64,000 nucleotides of DNA from Deltaproteobacteria bacterium (GCA_024276465.1 JAJRXD010000133.1:1-64000); one strand, 5' to 3'. Numbered from the stretch's first letter, positions 27,257 to 39,997 are shown. Program-made: numbers and translations. Notes: generated by a model from the letters alone, not told the origin.

Positions 27257-29106
27257 TTATCCGCCAAAACTATTCACCGACCGTTCCACCGCAATTCCCA
27301 GTTTCTGTAAAAAATTCCCTTCCCCAATGTCCATCAGTACTGTATCAATCGCATCCTCAAGTCCAGGGCCTGCATCAGTCCTGACAGCCTTTAAAAAGTC
27401 TGTTACCCTCTTTACTGAATCCTCAGATATAGCTGCTTGCCCGGTTTTAACAAGATCCCTTAAGGGTTTTATGTTTTCCATGACCAGTGCCCGCAGGTCG
27501 CTTTTGAGTTCCGGGTTTGAAGCAAGGATCAATGCAGCCTCAGCAGAGTGCTCATAGAAAAGATCAACAAGAAACTGGTCCTTTTCCTTTAAAATTTTCC
27601 GGAACTGCCTGAGCATTAAAATGTCTGACTGCCTGTCCAGGCTCACAACAAAGGGACACTGGTTTCCATCCGGATCCCCTCCCCTTACTGTCGTAGTATT
27701 TGAATCCCCGGGTATTGTTGTAGTATAGTCAGGGATGACCGGTTGTACCACAGCAAAGGCCCATGCGGGCTCTGCCGAGGCACCATCATCTGTTATTTTA
27801 ATCTGTTCCCCTGTTGCCAGGTTCTGTATATAAATATCTGCGGTAAAGTTATACAGCGAAAAATCAAGAACATTAAAAAGACCGCTTTTTGATGTCATAA
27901 CAGTGTAGGCCACCCACTGTCCGTCAGGGCTGAAGTCAACCCCGCCTGCTGCAGCATTCTGCGGCACATTGGTAATCTGGATGATCTGGCCTGACCCGCT
28001 GCTGTCAATTAGCACAACATTGGCTGTCAGGTTAAGGCTTGTATCATAGACCGCGTAAATGCAGGCAATCTGTGTTCCGTCAGGGGACCAGTCAGGGTCA
28101 AGGTACCCATAGGTTTTCAGAGTCGTAAAATCTGTTCCGCCCTGCGCAATCATTGTTTCCGTGCCATTAAGATTATCAGCTGGAACCACAACAATTGACT
28201 GGTTGGGAAACGGTCCCTTGCAGTAGGCAAGCCTTGTGCCGTCCGGTGAAAACCTCGGCTGAATGTTTGTTCCAAGTGTTTCAGGGCTGGCATCAAGACG
28301 ATCAAGTGGCACACCGTCAATGTCCCATATCCCTATTGTATCAATCCCGGCATATGGTGTTGTCTGCTGGTTCTGGGAAGCATCTGCCTGGGCAGCCTCT
28401 GTGTCATAGTAGGCAAGGCCAGACACCCCGACAATCTTTGTGCTGTCATAAGACCATGATGGCTGAGTTGCCAGGAAATTACCAGAGCTAAGAGCGATAT
28501 TGTCTGTTGAGGCACTCCTGCCTGCTGGAACCTGAACCTCATAATCTATGCCCCCTATCTATTTGTTTTTTACAATCTTGACCCACACTGTAGCGGCTGG
28601 AACGTTTTTCAGGCCACCTGCTTTTTGATAATCAGTAAAGCTTACCACGTCATCACAGCCCTGGAAAGATACCCACAACTCCTCACCAGAAATATCAAGC
28701 CCTGTATCATTTGAATAATTCAGAGTTACTTTCCCGGTCTTTTCTGAAGATAAGTATTCATTACCTGTTACCCTTGTCAGCACAGGAGCTGTCAGGTCAA
28801 GCCTGAAAATATCTTCATAATTTGCACTCTTGAAAGATGCCAGGTTTGATGTAAAAGCCAGATGTTTACCGTCCCGGGAAAACTCAGGCTCCCTTGCAGA
28901 GTAGGGATAGAAATCTGTTATCCGTGTTTTCGATGAACCGTCAGGCTGCATGCTGTAAAGGTCAGAATACATTGTGTTATCTTTTGAATAAAAATTGGTA
29001 AAAACAATAATATTCAGATCCTGGGACAGGGCTGTTTCTTCACTAATCAGAATGAAGAAGCCCTGAATAAGAAGGGAAAAACAATAATCATTTTATGTTT
29101 TGTCAT
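27257..29106 (-). pseudogene. TolB-like propeller protein gene, broken by an in-frame TAG and a 5' frameshift
   Basis: ATG at 29106 behind AAGGAG opens a signal peptide 'MTKHKMIIVF', but the frame ends early; adding one T in the run of five T's near 29077 restores it into 'SLLIQGFFILISEETALSQ' and then 'YSDLYSMQPDGSSKTRITDF'. At 28559-28561 a TAG follows 'VKIVKNK', and the same frame goes on with 'IGGIDYEVQVPAGRSASTDN'. Downstream are propeller blades 'FSPDGTRLAYCKG', 'WSPDGTQIACIYA', 'FSPDGQWVAYTVM', a Thr-rich 'TTTIPGDSNTTTV' linker and a helical C-terminal domain of about 110 residues. Without the two lesions it would be a secreted protein of about 610 aa. The stop fits a GAG-to-TAG change. 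Confidence 0.7.
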
Positions 29107-29128
29107 GGTTTTCTCCTTTTTTTTGATT

Positions 29129-29533
29129 TCAATCCTTGAATTTTGCTTTCCACTCATTATAGCCCCGGGTAAGATGGTAGATATTTGTAAAACCAGACTT
29201 AATCATTTTATCAAGTGATTTTCTGCTGCGGTTTCCACTTCTGCAATAAAGAAGATACGGTTTGCTTTTATCTAACTGTTTTAGTTTGTTTTCAAAATCC
29301 GGTGAATAATAGTCTATATTGAGCGCATTCTTAATGTGCCCGGAGTTAAATTCAGATTTCGTGCGTATGTCCAAAACTATAACCCCCTTTTTCTGTTTGA
29401 GTAATCTACCGGCTTCTCCCGCATTTATCTCTTTTACGTATTTATCCATATCCTGGATTTTTGTATTATCAGTGCATGCAAAAAAAACAAATGAGATCAA
29501 TAAACAAAAAAAGGGTATATAAAAAAATTTCAT
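29129..29533 (-). CDS. Rhodanese-domain lipoprotein
   Basis: 134 aa. Signal peptide with lipobox ending 'FVFFAC' at about residue 15, so probably a membrane-attached periplasmic lipoprotein. Rhodanese fold: 'GVIVLDIRTKSEFNSGHIKNA', active-site loop 'LLYCRSGNRSRKS' with the catalytic Cys, and 'GYNEWKAKF' at the end. Likely role in sulfur transfer or thiol chemistry. Start set at 29533, which has 'ggcaggg' in front; a start 5 codons earlier is possible. It lies 22 bp ahead of the TolB-like gene in the same direction. Confidence 0.85.
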   Translation of the reverse strand: MKFFYIPFFCLLISFVFFACTDNTKIQDMDKYVKEINAGEAGRLLKQKKGVIVLDIRTKSEFNSGHIKNALNIDYYSPDFENKLKQLDKSKPYLLYCRSGNRSRKSLDKMIKSGFTNIYHLTRGYNEWKAKFKD

Positions 29534-29649
29534 ATTCCCTGCCCCCACTTTAAGTTGCAGTTGTATGTTTAAAAATAATTTAGTATTATATTAACTTACA
29601 ATAACAAAAAAAACCATTAATTACAATTGCAGATAGAAAAGAACTGTCT

Positions 29650-29889
29650 ATGGACCGCACTGTACAAAAAAAACCGCAAGGATTTGACCTGTTAAGGGAA
29701 GATATTGACAGACTTTCAGAAATGGAGGGGGAAGAATTCAAAAAAACCCTCAAAACTGTTTTAAAAAGTCTTGTAGCAGTCGTAGAAGCAACAACAAGAG
29801 AACTTAAATCAGGCCAGGAAACATCAGCAAAGGCTTTTCAGGCTGTTACAGAAGCACTGAAAGCACTGACCCAAAAGTTTGGAAATTAA
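29650..29889 (+). CDS. Small helical hypothetical protein (79 aa)
   Basis: Highly charged and predicted all-helical: 'DLLREDIDRLSEMEGEEFKKTL' and 'LVAVVEATTRELKSGQETSA'. No membrane segment or known motif. Codon use looks protein-like. Weak ribosome site 'aaaaga'. Divergent from the rhodanese gene. Family not recognised. Confidence 0.5.
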   Translation: MDRTVQKKPQGFDLLREDIDRLSEMEGEEFKKTLKTVLKSLVAVVEATTRELKSGQETSAKAFQAVTEALKALTQKFGN

Positions 29890-30429
29890 AATTCCTTTTA
29901 GGCCTTGAAAAATTCCTGATACTGATTATATTAAAGATAGAAGAAGAAAGTCTGGGATGCTCGACACTCCGTCACAGTGGGCAAAATCTATCATACATAG
30001 AAGAAGCCCTTTGGTCAACGTGACCCGGAGTAGGGCTATACCCTTTGGTATAATACATATCGACGGGCAGTTATAAGACAAAGAGTTTTTTGCCAGCAGA
30101 CGGAACGGCATTTCCGGACTTTTTTTCCATATCCTTTCGCCTTACAGCGTTATTCCAGAACAAATCACAGAGAATTCAGAGTTTTTCTCTGTGAACTTTG
30201 TGGTTCCATTTTTATCATAAAACTTTTGACAGTACCCCCTTACATGCTTTTTTCGTCCAACCCTTCCAAAAAGTATCTGTTTTATCAGCCTCCTTATGCT
30301 AAGCTTAGCCAGCTGTTGCAAAGATTCGGAAAATTGTCAGGCGCCAAGAGTCCTGGGGCCGGGTGAGAGGGTGACAATTCTTGCTTTATTTAATCCTCAA
30401 AATATGTTAACTTGTTTTTCCTTTAGCCC
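29890..30429. other. Long gap with several hairpins, no gene seen
   Basis: Contains a compact hairpin set at 30007-30052: GCCCT/AGGGC closing over GGTCA-acg-TGACC, directly followed by ATACC-cttt-GGTAT. A 9-bp stem CACAGAGAA/TTCTCTGTG lies at 30166-30193. No T-run follows either, and no known riboswitch or RNA was recognised. Confidence 0.4.
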
Positions 30430-30500
30430 CGATCATTAGGGAAATGACTTCAGGATATCCCGATTTCAGGGATAAAAGGGCTTTTAACGAAGTCATCAAT
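30430..30500. repeat. Dispersed repeat copy (cgatcatt...aacgaagtcatcaat)
   Basis: Matches 10179-10248 over its length. It covers the ATG at 30444 that would extend the tadA frame, which argues against using that start. Confidence 0.6.
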
Positions 30501-30572
30501 TTTGAATCAGTGAATCAGGACATTTATAAAAATAAAAAAAAAATATTTAATTCCTGTAAAGAAAAACTGTTT

Positions 30573-31001
30573 ATGAAGGCTGCCATTGAGGAGGCAGAGA
30601 AAGCTTTCGCTGAAAACGAAGTGCCTGTTGGAGCAGTTCTTGTCAGCCAGGATGAGATAATAGCAAGGGGGCATAACAGTTCCATTATGCTCAATGACCC
30701 CACAGCGCATGCCGAAATCATTGCCTTACGCCTGGGAGGTAAAGCACTTGATAATTACCGCCTGACAGGAGCAGAAATCTATGTGACAATTGAGCCATGT
30801 ATTATGTGCATGGGAGCGCTTTTACATGCACGGCTTAAAAAACTTGTATTTGGCGCATATGACCACAAAGCAGGGGCCGCAGGCTCTGTTTACGATCTTT
30901 CCTGTGATGAAAGGTTGAATCACAGAATAGAGATAACCCCTCTGGTTTTGGAAGTTGAGTGTAAACAACTCATACAGGATTTTTTTAAAAGCAAACGATA
31001 A
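30573..31001 (+). CDS. tadA: tRNA-specific adenosine deaminase
   Basis: 142 aa from the ATG at 30573. Deaminates A34 to inosine in tRNA-Arg(ACG). Zinc site visible: 'AHAEI' (His and catalytic Glu) and 'TIEPCIMCMGALLHARLKKLVFGA' with the PCxxC pair. N-terminal 'MKAAIEEAEKAFAENEVPVGAV' fits the family. The frame is open up to ATG 30444, but that stretch is a dispersed repeat; a start between, at a non-ATG codon in 'IFNSCKEKLF', cannot be excluded. Stands alone before the tRNA-Ser/SRP RNA genes. Confidence 0.92.
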   Translation: MKAAIEEAEKAFAENEVPVGAVLVSQDEIIARGHNSSIMLNDPTAHAEIIALRLGGKALDNYRLTGAEIYVTIEPCIMCMGALLHARLKKLVFGAYDHKAGAAGSVYDLSCDERLNHRIEITPLVLEVECKQLIQDFFKSKR

Positions 31002-31028
31002 AACCTTCAGGTAATACAGGTAATCAAT

Positions 31029-31235
31029 ACCTGAATTTAAGCGATTTTAAAAAAACATGATTCCAGAAGCAGCAGCTTAGTGTAACAGCATTGAACGGAT
31101 TTAAGCATTACATAAGATTCACCTGGAGGGTGAAGCGTACTACGTACCTCACAAGCAGACATGGATGTCTGCTGAGAATGAGTGAAATGCTGTTACACTA
31201 TGCTGTCTTTATCTGAAAAATCGCTCAGCTTAGGT
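31029..31235. mobile_element. MITE-like element, family 1, copy B (inverted)
   Basis: 207 bp, inverted relative to 6186-6394. Ends 'acctgaatttaagcgatttt' and 'aaaatcgctcagcttaggt' form imperfect terminal inverted repeats. Inner pair 'gtgtaacagcatt' (31080) and 'aatgctgttacac' (ending 31198), plus palindrome gcagacatggatgtctgc. The middle ~30 bp differs from copy A. Ends 18 bp before tRNA-Ser. Confidence 0.65.
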
Positions 31236-31253
31236 AATATATGTGTAAAATAC

Positions 31254-31345
31254 GGAGAGATGGCCGAGTTGGCTGAAGGTGCACGACTGGAAATCGTGTG
31301 TACGTCAAAAGCGTACCGAGGGTTCGAATCCCTCTCTCTCCGCCA
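31254..31345 (+). tRNA. tRNA-Ser(GGA)
   Basis: 92 nt including an encoded CCA end. Acceptor arms GGAGAGA/TCTCTCC, long variable arm typical for class II tRNAs ('tgtacgtcaaaagcgtacc' region), T loop 'ggttcgaatcc', anticodon GGA at 31289-31291 in the loop CTGGAAA. Reads UCC/UCU codons. The tRNA-Ser/SRP RNA/dnaX neighbourhood is common. Confidence 0.96.
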
Positions 31346-31380
31346 TATGCTGTTAATTGTGTTGAAAGGGTTATTAGTAT

Positions 31381-31474
31381 AGCCGGATCCCAGACAATGA
31401 AAAGGTTGCGAACCCCGCCAGGTCCGGAAGGAAGCAACGGTAGCAATGATTTCGTGTGTCTGGTGTATCCGGCT
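31381..31474 (+). ncRNA. ffs: 4.5S signal recognition particle RNA (small bacterial type)
   Basis: About 94 nt. Conserved apical part 'gccaggtccggaaggaagca' with the GGAA tetraloop that binds Ffh, and closing stem AGCCGGAT.../...ATCCGGCT. A T-run follows from 31474, giving a terminator-like end. Directly upstream of dnaX, the usual place. Confidence 0.95.
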
Positions 31475-31500
31475 TTTTTAGCTGTTATAATTCAATATTG

Positions 31501-33150
31501 ATGCAAAAAACAATGAGTTACCAGGTAATAGCCAGGAAATTCCGGCCCCAGACTTTTGAAGAAGTGATTGGTCAGAAACACGTCTCCCAGACACTTAAAA
31601 ATGCTATCAGAGATGAACGGATAGCTCACGCTTTCCTTTTCACAGGGGAACGGGGTGTGGGAAAAACCTCTGTTGCGAGAATACTGGCAAAGGCACTGAA
31701 CTGCATTGATGGCCCTGCTGTAAGTTCCTGCGGAACCTGCGCATCATGCAGGGAAATAACAGCAGGGAACTGTCTTGATGTGAGTGAGATAGACGGTGCT
31801 TCAAACACCGGAGTGGATGATATAAGGGCACTTCGTGAACACATAAGGTTCCTGCCCTCCAGGGACAGGTATAAAATATACATTATCGATGAAGTACACA
31901 TGCTTTCTACTTCTGCATTCAATGCTTTACTGAAGACACTTGAAGAGCCGCCCGCACATGTCATATTCATGTTTGCAACCACAGAGCCCCGGAAAATACC
32001 TGACACCATCATTTCCAGGTGCCTGAGGTTTGACTTTAAAAAAATTCCTGCAAAAGATATCGTGGAGCACCTTGAACATATAGCCCGGGGTGAAAATGTC
32101 ACTATCAGCAGACGCGGGCTTTTCCTCATCGCCAGGGAAGCAGAAGGAAGCATGAGAGATGCCCAGACAATTCTTGAACGGGCTATTTCATATTGCAGGG
32201 GGAATGTGACAGACTCAGACCTGGAGGAACTTCTCGGGCATATCGACAGACAGAATATTTACCGTATAATGGAAGCAGTTCTCACAGGAGACCCTCAGGG
32301 GTGCATTGACGGGCTTAATGAATTATATGAGTTTGGGGTTGACATTGCTCAGTTTTACTACAGCTTTCTGGAACATTTGCGTGATCTGATAATGGTAAAG
32401 ACCTTGAAAAATCCTTCAAAGCTTGTGGATTTGTCAGATGAGGATTTTAAAAAACTTGAAAACTTCTCATCGCGTATTTCTCCTGATGAGCTGCACAGAT
32501 GTTTCAGGCTGTGGTTTTCATCAGAAGCAGAGATCACAAGGTCTGCTTTTCCCAAAATTGCCCTGGAAGTGTCTCTTCTTGAAATAATACATTTAAAAAA
32601 AGCTGCTTCTGTTGATGAAATTCTTTCAAAAATTGACAGTCTTAAAAAGCAGATTGAAAATTCAGGGGTTGCATCTTCCCTGACTCCCCTGCCCTTTCAG
32701 TCAGAAAAAACACAGGGGAAAAATTTTGAAAAAGAAAAAGCCCCGGGAGGGGGGGCAAAAGAAAGCCCGCGTTTTCAAAAGGATGTAGAGGCTTTCTTAT
32801 CTTTTGTCCGAAAAAAACATGCTCCTACTGCTTCTATCCTTGCTCATGGAAACATCGGGATAAATAGTGACAGTACTCTTAAAATAGAGTTTCCTGCCGG
32901 TTCTTTCTTTATTGATAAAATGAAGGAGGTTGAAACACGCAGAAAATTTGCTGAAATATGTAAAGAATTTTTTCAAAAGGAGATAAAATTGTCAATAATA
33001 GCGACAAATGCAGAGGGGGGACTGCATGACAGGGCTAAAAAAACCCCGGCAAAAAACTTAACGCAAGAGCACCCTCTTGATAACCCTGTAATACAGAGGA
33101 TAATTAAAACATTTAATGGTAAGATAGTTACTACAGGAACAAATTCGTGA
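31501..33150 (+). CDS. dnaX: DNA polymerase III subunits gamma and tau
   Basis: 549 aa. Clamp-loader ATPase: 'ARKFRPQTFEEVIGQKHVSQ', Walker A GERGVGKT, zinc Cys set in 'CIDGPAVSSCGTCASCREI', 'EIDGASNTGVDDIR', Walker B 'IYIIDEVHMLS', 'ALLKTLEEPPAHV' and sensor 'TTEPRKIPDTIISRC'. The C-terminal tau-type region is shorter than in E. coli. ATG 31501 or ATG 31513 (MSYQVIARKFRP) both fit; the upstream GTG at 31456 lies inside the SRP RNA and is rejected. Followed by ybaB and recR as in many bacteria. Confidence 0.95.
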   Translation: MQKTMSYQVIARKFRPQTFEEVIGQKHVSQTLKNAIRDERIAHAFLFTGERGVGKTSVARILAKALNCIDGPAVSSCGTCASCREITAGNCLDVSEIDGASNTGVDDIRALREHIRFLPSRDRYKIYIIDEVHMLSTSAFNALLKTLEEPPAHVIFMFATTEPRKIPDTIISRCLRFDFKKIPAKDIVEHLEHIARGENVTISRRGLFLIAREAEGSMRDAQTILERAISYCRGNVTDSDLEELLGHIDRQNIYRIMEAVLTGDPQGCIDGLNELYEFGVDIAQFYYSFLEHLRDLIMVKTLKNPSKLVDLSDEDFKKLENFSSRISPDELHRCFRLWFSSEAEITRSAFPKIALEVSLLEIIHLKKAASVDEILSKIDSLKKQIENSGVASSLTPLPFQSEKTQGKNFEKEKAPGGGAKESPRFQKDVEAFLSFVRKKHAPTASILAHGNIGINSDSTLKIEFPAGSFFIDKMKEVETRRKFAEICKEFFQKEIKLSIIATNAEGGLHDRAKKTPAKNLTQEHPLDNPVIQRIIKTFNGKIVTTGTNS

Positions 33151-33160
33151 AGGAGGCACA

Positions 33161-33472
33161 ATGAATATAGGTAATATGGTAAAACAGGTTCAGAAGGTTC
33201 AGGAACAGATGGCGAAGGTTCAGGAAGAACTGGCAGGAAAAACCATTGAGGCCACCTCAGGGGGTGGTATGGTAACTGTTGTGGCAAATGGCAAACAGGA
33301 AGTCGTTTCTATTAAAATTTCACCTGATGCTGTTGATCCCGAAGATTTCTCAATGCTCGAAGACCTGATTGCAGCTGCTGTAAACCAGGCTTTACGGTCT
33401 TCCAAAGCATTGATGCAGGATGAAATTTCTAAAATTACAGGCGGCCTTCGCATTCCGGGCATTAATTTGTAA
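33161..33472 (+). CDS. ybaB: YbaB/EbfC family nucleoid-associated protein
   Basis: 103 aa. Small dimeric DNA-binding protein: N-terminal helix 'MNIGNMVKQVQKVQEQMAKV', then 'EATSGGGMVTVVANGKQEVV', 'ISPDAVDPEDFSMLEDLIAA' and 'AVNQALRSSKALMQDEI'. Ribosome site 'gaaggaggc' ahead of the ATG. It lies between dnaX (10 bp) and recR (6 bp), the conserved replication/repair operon. Confidence 0.95.
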   Translation: MNIGNMVKQVQKVQEQMAKVQEELAGKTIEATSGGGMVTVVANGKQEVVSIKISPDAVDPEDFSMLEDLIAAAVNQALRSSKALMQDEISKITGGLRIPGINL

Positions 33473-33478
33473 TATAAA

Positions 33479-34081
33479 ATGAACAGACAAAATCCTATTC
33501 AAATACTTATAAAATGTCTCTCAAGACTGCCAGGTATTGGAGAAAAAACTGCTACACGCCTTGCGCTTTATATTATGAACTGCCCGAAAGAAGATGCAAT
33601 GGAACTTGCCCAGAGCATAATGGATGCCAGGCAAAAGGTTCATTTTTGCAGACAATGCTTCAATTATACAGAAAACGACCTGTGTTTTATATGTGCAAAT
33701 CCAAACAGAGATTCCAGTGCTTTATGCATAGTAGAAACACCGGCTGATCTCATGTCAATAGAAAGAACAGGCATGTTCAGGGGAGGCTATCATATTCTCC
33801 ATGGCGTCATTTCACCCCTTGATGGAATAGGCCCTGACCAGTTGAGGATAAAGGGGTTGTTGCAGAGGATTAAAGAATGTAACATAAAGGAAATTATACT
33901 TGCCACAAACCCGACAATTAACGGCAATGCTACAGCAGTCTATATTTCGGATCAGTTAACCACCTCATGTATTAAAATTACCCGTATTGCCCAGGGCATT
34001 CCTCCTGGGGGAGATATTGGATACGCTGATCAGCTGACATTAAAAAATGCTCTGGAAGGGCTAAGAGAGATGAAGAGATAA
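33479..34081 (+). CDS. recR: Recombination protein RecR
   Basis: 200 aa, full length. Part of RecFOR, which loads RecA at gaps. N-terminal helix-hairpin-helix 'LIKCLSRLPGIGEKTATRLA', Cys4 zinc motif 'CRQCFNYTENDLCFICANPN', Toprim domain with 'ALCIVETPADLMSIERTG' and C-terminal 'RIAQGIPPGGDIGYADQLTL'. Third gene of dnaX-ybaB-recR. Confidence 0.96.
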   Translation: MNRQNPIQILIKCLSRLPGIGEKTATRLALYIMNCPKEDAMELAQSIMDARQKVHFCRQCFNYTENDLCFICANPNRDSSALCIVETPADLMSIERTGMFRGGYHILHGVISPLDGIGPDQLRIKGLLQRIKECNIKEIILATNPTINGNATAVYISDQLTTSCIKITRIAQGIPPGGDIGYADQLTLKNALEGLREMKR

Positions 34082-34190
34082 CCTCATATAAGGATATAAT
34101 AATAATCATTAATTAAACCCGTAAAAAATCAAAATACGATGGCAAAGTAAAAAGCTTCAAATTCAAGGGCACGCAACGCTGCCCGCCTGA

Positions 34191-37772
<3,582 letters not shown>

Positions 37773-37794
37773 CCTGTTTGTCTGATTCCAGACT

Positions 37795-37813
37795 TTTTAC
37801 GGGATTATCAAGA
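37795..37813. repeat. Half-site of the 'gactttttacgggattatcaaga' repeat
   Basis: Same string as at 42808-42831; relatives at 9250 and 56378. Lies just after nifJ. Confidence 0.5.
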
Positions 37814-37902
37814 ATAAGCCGGAAAACAAATTTACTGGATTTTGTGCTGAGCTATTTTTATATTCAGACAGGGAATAAATTTTATTATTTAATATATATG
37901 CC

Positions 37903-37930
37903 TTGACTTTTAATTTGATTTAAATATAAT
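37903..37930 (+). promoter_or_regulatory. Promoter for the hflK operon
   Basis: -35 TTGACT, 16-bp spacer, perfect -10 TATAAT, about 66 bp before ATG 37997. Fits transcription of hflK-hflC-rpmA and probably proB-proA. Confidence 0.55.
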
Positions 37931-37996
37931 ATAAATCGTTATCTTTTAAAAAAACAGTGTGGCTACTTTGTTTTAACTAAAACAATGAGGTAAGTT

Positions 37997-39034
37997 ATGG
38001 CATGGGGTGATAATAGTTTTCGGGGAGGCTCGGGTAAAAAGCAGGATATTCCTGATATGGACGACCTGATCCGAAAGGCAAAAGAGTTCTTTGGAGGCAG
38101 CGGTATGTCCGGCGCATTGATAATAGCACTTGTGGTGCTTGGATTTGTTGCTTTTTCCTGTTTTTACAGCATTCAGCCTGGTGAGGTTGGAATTGTCCAG
38201 AGGTTTGGCCGCTACAACAGAATGGCTACCCCCGGGCTTAATTTCAAGCTGCCCACCGGAATAGAGAAAGTTACAAAGGTCAAAGATCAGTATGTGTATA
38301 CCGAAGAGTTCGGCATCAGGACTATCAGTCCCGGTGTAAGGACCCAGTATGCACCCAGCAGACGTTTTGTTAACGAGTCACTGATGCTGACAGGGGATCT
38401 GAACTGTGCGCTTGTTCCATGGATTGTGCAGTACCGGATAGGTGACCCCTATAAATTTCTTTTTAAGGTGCGTAGTGTTCAGGAAACACTGCGCGATATA
38501 TCTGAAGCAATTATGAGACAGGTTGTCGGCGACAGGAGCATAAATGAGATAATAACCGTGCGGCTGGAGATAGCCACAGAGGCAAAAATAGAACTTCAGA
38601 AGGCTCTGAATGAAGCTGAAACAGGGATAACGATTGTTAACCTGGAACTGAAAAAAACAACAGTGCCTGAACCGGTACAGCCCTCATTTAATGAAGTTAA
38701 CCAGGCATTGCAGGAAAAAGAAAAGATGATCTATCAGGCACGTGAGGCCTATAACAAAGTAATTCCGGAAGCAAAGGGTGAGGCTGACCGACTTATAAAA
38801 GATGCAGAGGGGTATGCCCTCGAGAGGATTAACCGCTCACAGGGTGATGCCAACAGATTTTTGCAGCGCTGGGAAGCATACCGAAAGGCCAAGGACGTAA
38901 CCCGCAGACGCCTTTATCTGGAAACAATGGCAGAAGTAATTCCTAATTTGGGAACAAAGTACATTCTGGACCCTGATCAGAAGTCCCTGCTCCCTTTTCT
39001 GAACCTGTCTGAAAAAGAAGGAGGAAAAAAATGA
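37997..39034 (+). CDS. hflK: FtsH protease regulator HflK
   Basis: 345 aa. Membrane protein of the SPFH/band 7 group that forms a large cage with HflC around FtsH. Gly-rich cytoplasmic N-terminus ('MAWGDNSFRGGSGKK'), one membrane segment ('ALIIALVVLGFVAFSCFYSI'), SPFH domain from 'IQPGEVGIVQRFGRYNRMATPG', then a long helix 'AREAYNKVIPEAKGEADRLI'. Overlaps hflC by 4 bp (ATGA). ftsH itself is at 0.6 kb in the same window. Confidence 0.95.
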   Translation: MAWGDNSFRGGSGKKQDIPDMDDLIRKAKEFFGGSGMSGALIIALVVLGFVAFSCFYSIQPGEVGIVQRFGRYNRMATPGLNFKLPTGIEKVTKVKDQYVYTEEFGIRTISPGVRTQYAPSRRFVNESLMLTGDLNCALVPWIVQYRIGDPYKFLFKVRSVQETLRDISEAIMRQVVGDRSINEIITVRLEIATEAKIELQKALNEAETGITIVNLELKKTTVPEPVQPSFNEVNQALQEKEKMIYQAREAYNKVIPEAKGEADRLIKDAEGYALERINRSQGDANRFLQRWEAYRKAKDVTRRRLYLETMAEVIPNLGTKYILDPDQKSLLPFLNLSEKEGGKK

Positions 39035-39966
39035 GCAGAATAGCCGTTATAGCGACAATACTGGTTGCACTGTTTTTGTTTGCAAAGCCATTTTATACTG
39101 TTGATGAAACCAAGCAGGTTATCATAACACAGTTTGGGAAGCCCATTGGGGAGGCAATTACTGATCCCGGACTGCACTTCAAGCTGCCATTTATTCAAAA
39201 TGCTAACTATTTCCCCAAAAACCTGCTGGACTGGGACGGAGACCCAGGGCAGATTCCAACCAGGGATAAGACATTTATATGGGTTGACTCTTTTGCGCGC
39301 TGGCGCATAAAGGACCCGTTACAGTTCTACAAGGCAGCAAACAATGAACGGGTTGCTCAGAAGAAAATAGATGACATTCTGGACGCTGCCACATATAATT
39401 TTATTACGTCAAATGACCTTATTGAAGTTGTAAGAAGTTCCAACAGGTTATTTAAGGGTGGTCAGGAAGCTCAAACTGTGGGCATGTCCAAGAACAAGCC
39501 TGACAAGGTACAGATAAAGCTGGGACGGGAAAAAATGACCCGCAAAATCATGGAGCAGGCTGCCCCAAAGCTTGAAGACTTTGGTATCGAAATTGTGGAC
39601 TTTCGCATTAAGAGAGTAAACTATGTCGAGCAGGTCAGGAAAAAAGTCTATGAGCGGATGATTGCTGAAAGAAACCAGATTTCAGAAAAATTCCGATCAG
39701 AAGGCAAAGGAGAAAGCAAAAAAATACAGGGTGAACGGCAGAAAGAACTGCGCAGAATTCAATCCGAGGCATACAAAAAAGCTGAGGAGATAAAGGGCAA
39801 GGCAGACGCAACAGCAACAAAAATTTATGCTGACGCATTTAACAAAGACCCTGAATTTTATTCTTTCATAAACACACTGAATATTTATAAAAAAGCTCTG
39901 GATAAAGATACAAGGATAATATTAACCACAAAAAGCGATTTTTTCAAATATCTCAACAAGTATTAA
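39031..39966 (+). CDS. hflC: FtsH protease regulator HflC
   Basis: 311 aa. N-terminal membrane anchor ('IAVIATILVALFLFAKPF'), SPFH domain with 'QVIITQFGKPIGEAITDPGL', 'WDGDPGQIPTRDKTFIWVD' and 'IVDFRIKRVNYVEQVRKKVY', and a charged helix with 'KADATATKIYADAFNKDPEF'. Partner of HflK; translationally coupled to it. Confidence 0.95.
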   Translation: MSRIAVIATILVALFLFAKPFYTVDETKQVIITQFGKPIGEAITDPGLHFKLPFIQNANYFPKNLLDWDGDPGQIPTRDKTFIWVDSFARWRIKDPLQFYKAANNERVAQKKIDDILDAATYNFITSNDLIEVVRSSNRLFKGGQEAQTVGMSKNKPDKVQIKLGREKMTRKIMEQAAPKLEDFGIEIVDFRIKRVNYVEQVRKKVYERMIAERNQISEKFRSEGKGESKKIQGERQKELRRIQSEAYKKAEEIKGKADATATKIYADAFNKDPEFYSFINTLNIYKKALDKDTRIILTTKSDFFKYLNKY

Positions 39967-39997
39967 AAATAAATCAAGGTAAGGAGGCTTATATAAA

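Noticed and set aside
30444-30572. Longer N-terminus for tadA
   Set aside because: The extension is coded mostly by a dispersed repeat that recurs at 10179.
31225-31446. Minus-strand frame with 'GGERGIRTLG' across tRNA-Ser and SRP RNA
   Set aside because: Well-known false ORF produced by the antisense of a tRNA-Ser gene; no ribosome site.
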